DNA from: Burkholderia sp. 8Y
GTDB taxonomy: Bacteria > Pseudomonadota > Gammaproteobacteria > Burkholderiales > Burkholderiaceae
Assembly: GCF_902506145.1 (NCBI RefSeq)
Contig: NZ_LR733519.1
Span: 62,001 to 126,000, forward strand
Direction: 5' to 3'
Length of the DNA: 64,000 bases
Both the position numbers and the translations under genes were made by a program. Positions 27,153-34,590 of this stretch are shown piece by piece. The notes beneath the pieces are model-generated. The model worked only from the letters and a program-made list of their open reading frames with translations. It had not been told where the DNA came from and searched no databases. How positions within the stretch are numbered: the first letter of the stretch is position 1; every line of letters begins with the position of its first letter.

Positions 27153-28238
27153 ATGAAGAATCCAGCCGTGTATAGAAACTCCGGCCTGTTGGATGTCAAT
27201 CAGGTGCGGCACGAAGCCCGTCCCTATTTCGCGACGCCTGCCGGATGGGCCTTTCTGCTGCTCGCGTTTTACATCATCTGGTTTCTTTCGACGTCCGAAC
27301 GGTCGATCTATAGCATCGCGGATCAAGACGCGTACCTTGCATATTTCAGATACACCGACTGGGAGTGGCTCAAGGCCTACTTCGCCCACACAGGTTTCGG
27401 GCTCAGCGTCGTCCCGCACCTCATCACGGACGAAATCGGCTGGCGGCTCTGGATCATCCTCGTGAATTCGCTGGGCTTCACGCCGGAGTCGGGCATCCGG
27501 CTCACCGTCGCGCTGTCCAACGTGCTGGTCTTCTGTGCGCTCGCGCGGCTGCGCCGTCCGCTGCTCGGGCTCGTGATCTGGACGGTGGTCCCGGCTGCCC
27601 TTTTCACCATCGGCCTGTTTCAGTTGCGGCAAGGCTTCGGCTTCGGCGTGGCGATGCTGCTCGCCATCGGACTGCGCCGGCCGGTGCTCGGCATGTGGAT
27701 CGCAAGCACCATCCACACGACATTCGTCATTCCCGCCATGCTGATTACCGTCGCATCGAGAAGCGGCAAGGACAACCGGATCGCCATTCCCGTCGTCGTC
27801 GTGTTCGGCTCGGTGCTGGCCGCGAGCGCGCAGACGCTGTTCGATACCTTCGGCGGCCGTCGTCTGGACGACTACGCGAACTACACGGCGGAGTTCTCGG
27901 TCAACCTGCTCGTGCTGCTCATGTCGTACGGGCTTGCATCGGTGCTGGTGCTCGCGGCGCTTCCGACCCTGCGCGCCGTGCGCCTGCGCACGCCCTTGCG
28001 TCATCTCGCGCTGATGCATCTCGGCCTGCTCGCCTACCTCGTGTGCGCGTTCGTCTTCTTTCCGTTCGGCAAGGACCGCGTGTTCTACTACATCTCGCTG
28101 CTGCTGCCGTTTCTGATGCAAGAGATTCGTGTCAAGGACGGCATCACGCTATGGATGACGACAGTGCTCTACTTCATGATGGCGGCGGATGTCTATCTCG
28201 CGTCACAGAAGGGCGTGTACACGTATTTCTTCAGATAG
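27153..28238 (+). CDS. EpsG-like polysaccharide polymerase (Wzy role)
   Basis: 361 residues, polytopic, about 9-10 hydrophobic segments. Features of EpsG/Wzy-type proteins: a polar loop with DQDAYLAYFRYTDWEWLKAY after the first helix, LRQGFGFGVAMLLAIGL (Arg-Gln then small-residue helix), a central IHTTFVIPAML and a late FGKDRVFYYISLLLP. This pattern (aspartate/tyrosine loop, R-Q, H-x-T) is typical of EpsG family proteins, which polymerise lipid-linked units at the periplasmic face. No other Wzy candidate is as good in the locus, though the large membrane protein at 30878-32494 could compete. Confidence 0.75.
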   Translation: MKNPAVYRNSGLLDVNQVRHEARPYFATPAGWAFLLLAFYIIWFLSTSERSIYSIADQDAYLAYFRYTDWEWLKAYFAHTGFGLSVVPHLITDEIGWRLWIILVNSLGFTPESGIRLTVALSNVLVFCALARLRRPLLGLVIWTVVPAALFTIGLFQLRQGFGFGVAMLLAIGLRRPVLGMWIASTIHTTFVIPAMLITVASRSGKDNRIAIPVVVVFGSVLAASAQTLFDTFGGRRLDDYANYTAEFSVNLLVLLMSYGLASVLVLAALPTLRAVRLRTPLRHLALMHLGLLAYLVCAFVFFPFGKDRVFYYISLLLPFLMQEIRVKDGITLWMTTVLYFMMAADVYLASQKGVYTYFFR

Positions 28239-28341
28239 CGCGGGATGATGGTCGGCGCTTGCGACACGACACGACACGATGTCTTCGACAATCGCCACTT
28301 GTCGCGCAGTCGTTCGTCGCACCGACAGTTCTTCTCGATAG

Positions 28342-28755
28342 TCACAACGGCTGTTGATCGGAACGTGATGGCTCGCCGCGCAGCGCCCAATACTTGTTGC
28401 CGATGAAGCCCACGACCAGATACACCGGGATGCCGCTCACTTGCGCGAGGTAAGGCGCGTGCGTGAGGCGCAGCGTGAAGAGAACGGTCCCGAGATTGCA
28501 CAGGTAAGACACGAGCACAACGACGAGAAAGCGCAAAGCCGACTCGCGCGTGGCTGCCGTCTTGAACGTGAACTTGCTGTTGAGCGCGAAGCTGACGAGG
28601 ATGCCGATCGCATATCCGATCATGTTCGCGACGACGGGACTGCTGCCCGCCGCTTGCACGCCGAAGATGATGGCGGTCGACAGCACCGTGTTGAGGCCAC
28701 CGACCAGCAAGTATTTGAGGAACTGGAGACGGACGTCGGCCACCGATGCGGACAT
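28342..28755 (-). CDS. gtrA: GtrA family membrane protein
   Basis: 137 residues with four membrane helices: LQFLKYLLVGGLNTVLSTAIIFG, NMIGYAIGILVSFALNSKFTF, a third and a fourth ending FIGNKYWALRG. FxxVGxxxT and the N-K/R-x-(F/W)-T/A-F motif between helices 2 and 3 are classic GtrA. GtrA-type proteins help move polyprenyl-phosphate-linked sugar across the inner membrane for a dedicated GT-C enzyme. It follows the methyltransferase gene by 47 bases on the same strand and faces the gtrB-like gene across a divergent promoter. ATG 28755 lacks a clear ribosome site, so coupling to the upstream gene is possible. Confidence 0.82.
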   Translation of the reverse strand: MSASVADVRLQFLKYLLVGGLNTVLSTAIIFGVQAAGSSPVVANMIGYAIGILVSFALNSKFTFKTAATRESALRFLVVVLVSYLCNLGTVLFTLRLTHAPYLAQVSGIPVYLVVGFIGNKYWALRGEPSRSDQQPL

Positions 28756-28802
28756 GAGCAATTGAGCATGAAGGGTGATAATGCGGCGCAAAACGCGCTC
28801 TG

Positions 28803-29498
28803 TCACGCGCCTTTCGCATACACGGCGTACTGAGCGCCGAGCGGAATGCGTGTCATGGCCTTCTCGAACGGGCGCAGTGCAGCGAGCGCGTGAGGAAAGA
28901 AGATGCGGTAGCGCACTTCGACATCGGCGAATCCGGCCTCGCGGCAGCGCCGCTTCATGTCGGGCGCGGGGATGAGTTTGGCGTTGACATCGAACTCGCA
29001 TGTATTCACCGCCTTCACGGTCAGCGGGTTATACGGGTTGTGTTCGAAGATCACGAGCGTGCCACTGCGCCCCACGACGCGCCGCAACTCGCGCAGCAAG
29101 TCGACATGTTCCGCATGGTCTATGTGGTGGAACACACACATTGCGTACGCCAGGTCGAACTCGCCAGGCTCGAAGGGCAGCGTGCGGCCATCGAAGTGAA
29201 CGAAGCGCGCCAGATTAGCGAAGCGGCTTTGCGCGACTTCGAGCGACCGCTCGGACACGTCGGCGCACGTGAGGCTTGCATCGGGAAGATAGTGGCGAGC
29301 CCACGGAATCGACGCGCCCACGCCCGACCCGAAGTCCAGCATGCGCCGGGGCGCCACATGCCGGCGTGCCATTTCCTGCGCGATATCGCGGATCTTGTAC
29401 TCGGCGAAGAACGCCGGACCTTCACCCGACGCGGCAATGTTCTTCGCGTGCAGCGAAAGATACTCGTCGGCGAATTGATCGAACTCGGCTTTGTCCAT
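28803..29498 (-). CDS. Class I SAM-dependent methyltransferase
   Basis: 231 residues. Motif I MLDFGSGVGASIPW binds SAM; motif II has CADVSERSLEVA with the acidic ribose contact; then FDLAYAMCVFHHIDH and LLRELRRVVGRSGTLVIFEHNPYNP. It belongs to the UbiE/Methyltransf_11/25 type acting on small molecules or sugars. Its place between gtrA and gtrB suggests methylation of a sugar or polyprenyl-linked intermediate; the substrate is unknown. GAGGAG lies 11 bases before ATG 29498. Confidence 0.82.
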   Translation of the reverse strand: MDKAEFDQFADEYLSLHAKNIAASGEGPAFFAEYKIRDIAQEMARRHVAPRRMLDFGSGVGASIPWARHYLPDASLTCADVSERSLEVAQSRFANLARFVHFDGRTLPFEPGEFDLAYAMCVFHHIDHAEHVDLLRELRRVVGRSGTLVIFEHNPYNPLTVKAVNTCEFDVNAKLIPAPDMKRRCREAGFADVEVRYRIFFPHALAALRPFEKAMTRIPLGAQYAVYAKGA

Positions 29499-29945
29499 AC
29501 GTGAGTCATCTCCTCGGCGTTTGCAGCCTGATTGCACATGCACGCGGCTCAGACGAGCGGCTCGTCGCGCGCCGTCATGTCATCTTAGAACATCGCCAAC
29601 GTATTGTTGTTGCGGTCATCAGACGCTCGAATTATCCGACGGAAGATGACCCGCTTCGACGTGAAGGTGCGTGCTCGCTCGCGCTGCATCGCTGAATGCA
29701 CGCACATCGCACACGCCATGTCAAACGTCCGCTCGACACAGGATTTAGGCGTTCGAAATGGTTGAAATTTTTTTTGCTCTGCGCGTAGTATGTACTGCGT
29801 CCTCGCACCCCCGTGTGCTGTCCTCGGCAACTGACGAATCGTCGATTCATCGCTTTGTACTTCGAAGGGAATAAGCAACTTGCCTCAAAGTTTCGATCTT
29901 GCCAAGACGCGGATCGAGGCACCTTGTCAATCAGGGGGCTCGCCC
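29499..29945. other. Divergent promoter region in the gtr block
   Basis: 447 bases without a convincing gene. A predicted rightward promoter lies at 29762-29791 (separate entry), and AGGGGG at 29933-29938 is the gtrB ribosome site. Confidence 0.5.
29762..29791 (+). promoter_or_regulatory. Predicted sigma-70 promoter for the gtrB unit
   Basis: TTGAAA at 29762-29767, an 18-base spacer that begins with a T-run, then TAGTAT at 29786-29791. Three to four matches per hexamer; leader of about 150 bases to the gtrB start. Confidence 0.4.
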
Positions 29946-30881
29946 ATGACGATGTTGAATATCATCGTGCCGTGCTACAACGAAGAGGAAGTTTTGACGG
30001 AAACGAGCACGCGTCTGCTCGCGCTGCTGAATCGACTGATCGGCGAAGGCGTGGTCACGGACGAAAGCAGGATCACGTTCGTCGACGACGGCTCGCGCGA
30101 TCGTACATGGTCCATCATCGAGAGTCTGCACCTCGCCAATGCGCGATGCCGCGGCATCAAGCTCTCGCGCAATCGCGGGCATCAGAACGCGTTGCTCGCG
30201 GGCTTGCTGCTTGCGCAAGGCGACGTGCTCGTGAGCCTGGACGCCGACCTTCAAGACGACATCGAAGCCATTCCGCGCATGCTCGCCGAGCACCGCAATG
30301 GCGCAGAGATCGTCTTCGGCGTGCGGCACAAGCGCGCGTGCGACACGTTCTTCAAACGCTTCACCGCGCAAAACTACTACAAGGTGCTGAAAGGGTTGGG
30401 CGTGGACGTCCTGCCCGGTCACGCGGACTTCCGGTTGATGAGCCGCAAGACGCTCGAGGCGCTCAAAGAGTTTCAGGAAGTCAATCTGTTTCTTCGGGGC
30501 ATCATTCCGCTGCTCGGCTTTCGCACGGCCGTCGTCGAATACGAGCGCGCCGCGCGATTCGCAGGTGTGAGCAAATATCCGCTCGGCAAGATGCTCGCGT
30601 TCGCCTTCGACGGCATCACGTCCTTCTCGGCAGTGCCCTTGCAATGGAGCACGCGCATCGGCGCGCTGCTCGCCGCCGGTTCGCTGTGCTTCGGCGCGTG
30701 GGCTGTGTATGCGCGCCTTTTCACCGATCTCGCCGTGCCCGGCTGGGCGTCCACGGTCGTGCCCATGTACTTTCTCGGCGGCATCCAGCTGCTTTTCCTC
30801 GGCGTGATCGGCGGCTATATCGCCAAGACGTATGCCGAGACAAAGCGTCGTCCACGCTTCATCATCGAGCGAACGCTATGA
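29946..30881 (+). CDS. gtrB: Polyprenyl-phosphate glycosyltransferase, GtrB/DPM-like (GT2)
   Basis: 311 residues. GT-A domain with IIVPCYNEEE, VDDGSRDRTW and LDADLQDD, then RNRGHQNALLAG and DFRLMSRK, all hallmarks of GtrB/dolichol-phosphate-mannose synthase-like enzymes. Two C-terminal membrane helices (GALLAAGSLCFGAWAVYARL and MYFLGGIQLLFLGVIGGYIA). It charges undecaprenyl phosphate with a single sugar that is flipped and used on the periplasmic side. ATG 29946 has AGGGGG at 7 bases. It overlaps the next gene by ATGA (30878-30881). Confidence 0.88.
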   Translation: MTMLNIIVPCYNEEEVLTETSTRLLALLNRLIGEGVVTDESRITFVDDGSRDRTWSIIESLHLANARCRGIKLSRNRGHQNALLAGLLLAQGDVLVSLDADLQDDIEAIPRMLAEHRNGAEIVFGVRHKRACDTFFKRFTAQNYYKVLKGLGVDVLPGHADFRLMSRKTLEALKEFQEVNLFLRGIIPLLGFRTAVVEYERAARFAGVSKYPLGKMLAFAFDGITSFSAVPLQWSTRIGALLAAGSLCFGAWAVYARLFTDLAVPGWASTVVPMYFLGGIQLLFLGVIGGYIAKTYAETKRRPRFIIERTL

Positions 30882-32494
30882 ACATGCCGATCGAAGGTGC
30901 AGATGCCGCCGCATCGTCCGCCGGGCCGTCGCTCTCGCGCAGCGGCTCGTTCATCGACCGTTTGCCGCGCGCGCTTTTCATCGTGGCAGTGCTTTATGGG
31001 GCCGTGCTCTTCTGGATCGCGCCTCGGCCGCCGCTTGCCGATCTGCCGCAACATGCCGGGCAAGTCATGCTCCTGCACGATCTTCTTGAGCATGCGTCGC
31101 CGTGGACGGACCAGCTGCGGATCAATCTGTTCACGCCCTATCTGATCGGCTACGGTCTTGCGCTGCCGCTCACGTACGTGATGGCCGTTTCAGCGGCGAT
31201 CAAGCTCATTCTCACGCTCGCCTACTTCGGATTCGTGGCGTCGTGCATCGCATTCCGGAAGGATCTGAACGGCGATCCGAGGCTCGACATCCTGTTTGTG
31301 CCGGGTTTCTTCGGCTTCGCCTTCGGCTGGGGCTTCTACACGTTTCTTGTCGCGGCGCCCGTGGGCATGCTGTTTTTGCGGCTCGTTCATCGCTATGCGG
31401 CGGCTCCTTCGTTGAGCAAGGGCGTCGTCGTGTCCGTGGCGGGAACGGCGCTTTTCTTCTGCCACGGCCTCGTCTTTCTGTTCGCCTGTGCGACCGGTGT
31501 CTGCTTCGTGCTCGTGAAACAGCGGCGTGTCGGGTCGATGCTGTGCGCGCTCGCGCCGTTCGTGCCGCTCGGCCTGCTATGCATCGCCCATGCGATGTGG
31601 AGCCATGCGAGCGATCCGGTTCTCAACCATGGCATCCAGAACGTGACCGCCTTCGAATGGGGCTGGACCGACAGGGTGTCGAAGCGTCTCATCTCGCTGC
31701 CCGTCTTCGTGTGGAGCCTGTCGAAGGACGGCGCGCGCTATCTGCCGGTCGTCGCGCTGATGGCCGCCGCGCCGTGGCTCTGGCGCGACAGGATCAATCG
31801 CGACCGCGCCGCCATCGTGCCGATGATCGTCGTCGTGTTCATCTGGATGCTCGTGCCCAGCACGGCGGCGGGGACGGCGTTCTTGTATCAACGGTTCGGC
31901 GTGTTCCTGCTGCCCGCGTATGCGCTGATGTTCGTCGCCGCAGAGCCAGCCCATTGGGATGCGCGGCGGGCCATGTCTGCCTCCGCCCTCACGCGCGTGC
32001 GTGACGTGGGCCTTCAACTGGCGATGATCGCGGGCTGCCTCGTCTTCTTCACCGACCAGTCCATCCGTCTGCATCGTTTCGCGGCGGAGAACGCCGGGCT
32101 GGAACAATTGCTGTCGCAGACCGAACCGGGCCAGCGCGCGCTCAACCTCGTCTTCGATCCTGAGAGCGCCGCCTACGGGAGTCCGGCTGCGTACATGCAT
32201 CAGGCGTTGTGGTATCAGGCGGAAGAGCGCGGATTCGTGAATCCGAACTTCGCGATCTTCCTCCCTCAGATCGTGCGCTTTAGACCCGAGCACGTTCCCC
32301 CCGACACTGAGCACGTCGTTCAAGAGCCTGACACGTTCCAATGGAAGACGGACGGCGGCCGCGCATATCGGTACTTCTTCGTCCACAAGGCCGAGCCGTT
32401 GCGGGCGGACTTTTTCACCAACGACGAGTGCGATGTCGCATTGGTGACGCACTCCGGCGCATGGTGGCTCTACGAGCGGCGCAACTGTCGATGA
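30878..32494 (+). CDS. Large polytopic membrane protein, probable GT-C glycosyltransferase
   Basis: 538 residues: about 10 membrane segments to residue ~400, then a soluble C-terminal domain of ~140 residues. After the first helix comes a loop with PPLADLPQHAGQVMLLHDL; an acidic residue in the first periplasmic loop is where GT-C enzymes keep a catalytic Asp/Glu. It is translationally coupled to gtrB, which makes the lipid-phosphate sugar such an enzyme would use, so it is the likely third partner of a Gtr-type system. No family name is certain from sequence; a polymerase or ligase role cannot be excluded. Confidence 0.65.
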   Translation: MNMPIEGADAAASSAGPSLSRSGSFIDRLPRALFIVAVLYGAVLFWIAPRPPLADLPQHAGQVMLLHDLLEHASPWTDQLRINLFTPYLIGYGLALPLTYVMAVSAAIKLILTLAYFGFVASCIAFRKDLNGDPRLDILFVPGFFGFAFGWGFYTFLVAAPVGMLFLRLVHRYAAAPSLSKGVVVSVAGTALFFCHGLVFLFACATGVCFVLVKQRRVGSMLCALAPFVPLGLLCIAHAMWSHASDPVLNHGIQNVTAFEWGWTDRVSKRLISLPVFVWSLSKDGARYLPVVALMAAAPWLWRDRINRDRAAIVPMIVVVFIWMLVPSTAAGTAFLYQRFGVFLLPAYALMFVAAEPAHWDARRAMSASALTRVRDVGLQLAMIAGCLVFFTDQSIRLHRFAAENAGLEQLLSQTEPGQRALNLVFDPESAAYGSPAAYMHQALWYQAEERGFVNPNFAIFLPQIVRFRPEHVPPDTEHVVQEPDTFQWKTDGGRAYRYFFVHKAEPLRADFFTNDECDVALVTHSGAWWLYERRNCR

Positions 32495-32755
32495 AGGGTC
32501 GCTTACGACGATTCCATACGCATACCTAACTAACCTTACACCGAGCGTCGGGACGACATCGACGCTATACGCGCCGCATGCGGTGATTCTTGCGATCCCG
32601 CCCCGGCATGCCGCGCAAACGCTCCCTCGCGTGCCTGAGTTCGGCCACAACGCCAACCGTCCGACGCGACCTCCTCTCGCCGCCGGAATACGCATTGCTG
32701 CGCAACGGGCGACGGCGTCGGCTTTCGACGACGCTGAAACAATGAGGAGAATCGC

Positions 32756-33862
32756 ATGGCACAAGCCGCACTTTTTACCCCCGCTCGCCTCCGCAATCTG
32801 GAGCTGGAGAACCGCATCGTCATCGCACCGATGTGCCAGTACTCGGCCGAAGACGGCTGCATGAACGAATGGCATCTGATCCATCTCGGGCAGCTTGCCC
32901 TGTCGGGCGCGGCGCTGCTCACCATCGAGGCGACCGCCGTGCTGCCGGAAGGCCGCATCACCTGGGCCGATGTCGGCTTATGGAATGACGAGACCGAAGC
33001 CGCCATCGAGCGCACGCTCAAGGGCATTCGCCGCTGGTCCGCCATGCCGATCGCCATTCAGCTGAGCCACGCGGGCCGCAAGGCATCGACGGAAGTGCCG
33101 TGGGAAGGCGGCGCGCAGATTCCGCCCGACCACGCGCACGGCTGGCAGACCGAAGCGCCGTCGTCCGTGCCGGCCGATGAAAGCGAAACCCCGCCGGTGG
33201 CGCTGGACCGCGCGGGACTCGAACGCATCCGCGACGCGTTCGTCGCGTCCGCGAAGCGCGCCGCGCGGCTCGGCATCGACCTGATCCAGATTCACGCGGC
33301 GCATGGTTATCTGCTGCATCAGTTCTTGTCGCCGCTTTCGAACAAGCGCGACGACGAATACGGCGGCTCGCTCGAAAATCGCATGCGTTTTCCGCTTGAA
33401 ATCTTCGATGCCGTGCGCGCCGCGTTCCCGGAAGATCGCCCGGTGACGGTGCGCGTGTCCGGCACGGACTGGATCGATGGCGGATGGGATATCGAGCAGA
33501 CCATTGCCTTCGCGCGGGCGCTGGAGGCGCGCGGCTGCGATGCGATCCACGTGTCGAGCGGCGGCTTGCATCCCGCGCAGCAGATTCCCGTCGGGCCGAG
33601 CTATCAGGTGCCGCTCGCGCGCGCAGTCAAGGGCGCGGTGAAAATGCCGGTCGTCGCGGTGGGGCTGATCACGGGCATCGAGCAGGCGGAAGGCATCGTC
33701 GGGACGGGCGACGCGGACATGATCGCGCTCGCCCGCACCGCGCTCTACGACCCGCGCTGGCCGTGGCACGCAGCAGCGGAACTGGGCGCGCACGTGCGCG
33801 CGCCGAAGCAGTATCTGCGTTCGCAGCCGCGCCAATATCGGGATTTGTTCGAAGAGGACTGA
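32756..33862 (+). CDS. NADH:flavin oxidoreductase, YqjM-type old yellow enzyme
   Basis: 368 residues, FMN TIM barrel. The YqjM-subgroup marker Cys is in APMCQYSAEDG (about residue 26), with Tyr two positions on; then QLSHAGRK, the substrate His pair in HAAHGYLLHQF, SPLSNKRDDEYGGSLENR, and the FMN-phosphate loop near VAVGLI and GDADMIALART. These enzymes reduce activated C=C bonds of enals, quinones and nitro compounds with NAD(P)H. GAGGAG precedes ATG 32756. It begins a region unrelated to the polysaccharide locus. Confidence 0.93.
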   Translation: MAQAALFTPARLRNLELENRIVIAPMCQYSAEDGCMNEWHLIHLGQLALSGAALLTIEATAVLPEGRITWADVGLWNDETEAAIERTLKGIRRWSAMPIAIQLSHAGRKASTEVPWEGGAQIPPDHAHGWQTEAPSSVPADESETPPVALDRAGLERIRDAFVASAKRAARLGIDLIQIHAAHGYLLHQFLSPLSNKRDDEYGGSLENRMRFPLEIFDAVRAAFPEDRPVTVRVSGTDWIDGGWDIEQTIAFARALEARGCDAIHVSSGGLHPAQQIPVGPSYQVPLARAVKGAVKMPVVAVGLITGIEQAEGIVGTGDADMIALARTALYDPRWPWHAAAELGAHVRAPKQYLRSQPRQYRDLFEED

Positions 33863-33930
33863 GGCTCGCGCCGACGCCGCGGCGTGCTATCTTCAAGCCG
33901 TCGCGCGTCGCCGTTTCATGTGGTGCCATC

Positions 33931-34299
33931 ATGAGTCAAGTCCGCTATCCGCTCGGACCCGACGACCGGGTGCATCTTCTCTGCTGGCTGACATGCGGCT
34001 TTCTCGGCGCGTTCTATCTCGAAGGCGCGTGGCCCGAACCGTCGTTTCAGGTGCGCGCGGCGCATCGCTGGCTGGACAACCACAACCGCGCCGCCGACTG
34101 GATCGAAACCGCGAGGCTCTCCGTCATGGCGCAGTCGCTCGCTTCGCGCTTCTGTCCGCTGCTGGATACCGAAGCGGGACGCGCCGCAATCGAGCGGATC
34201 ATCGAAGGCGACGACCTCGACTACGAAAGCGAGCTCGTGCAGCGCATCTTCCACGCGTGCGTCGTCCAGCTCACGGATCGGCGGCGGCCGTCGCGCTAG
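33931..34299 (+). CDS. Conserved hypothetical protein
   Basis: 122 residues, soluble, rich in Arg, Leu and Trp: VHLLCWLTCGFLGAFYLEG, HRWLDNHNRAADWIETARLSVMAQS, then an acidic C-terminal helix. No domain recognised. It lies 68 bases after the flavin enzyme on the same strand and may be co-transcribed. The frame is open far upstream in the antisense shadow of the previous gene; ATG 33931 was taken because composition changes there. Confidence 0.6.
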   Translation: MSQVRYPLGPDDRVHLLCWLTCGFLGAFYLEGAWPEPSFQVRAAHRWLDNHNRAADWIETARLSVMAQSLASRFCPLLDTEAGRAAIERIIEGDDLDYESELVQRIFHACVVQLTDRRRPSR

Positions 34300-34590
34300 C
34301 CTTCGCTGCCCTCGCGGCGGTTGCATTTGTCCTACAAACATCCTTGGGCACGACACTTATTTTCCTTGACAACGCATGGCGCGCGCCTTGCAGCAAGCCT
34401 TCGGCCGTGCGGTCTTTTTTCTGACGAGGCAATGTGCGGTAGCCCACACTCCGGCGTTTGGGCGCATTGCTACATTCGTGCCGCCTGCTCGCACGTCGAT
34501 GTCCGCGCCCTCTTGCTAGTCGATGATGGCCCGGCTACACCGTCAGCGGCCCAATGACGACAAAACAAATCGACACCGTCCGGAGGGTGT

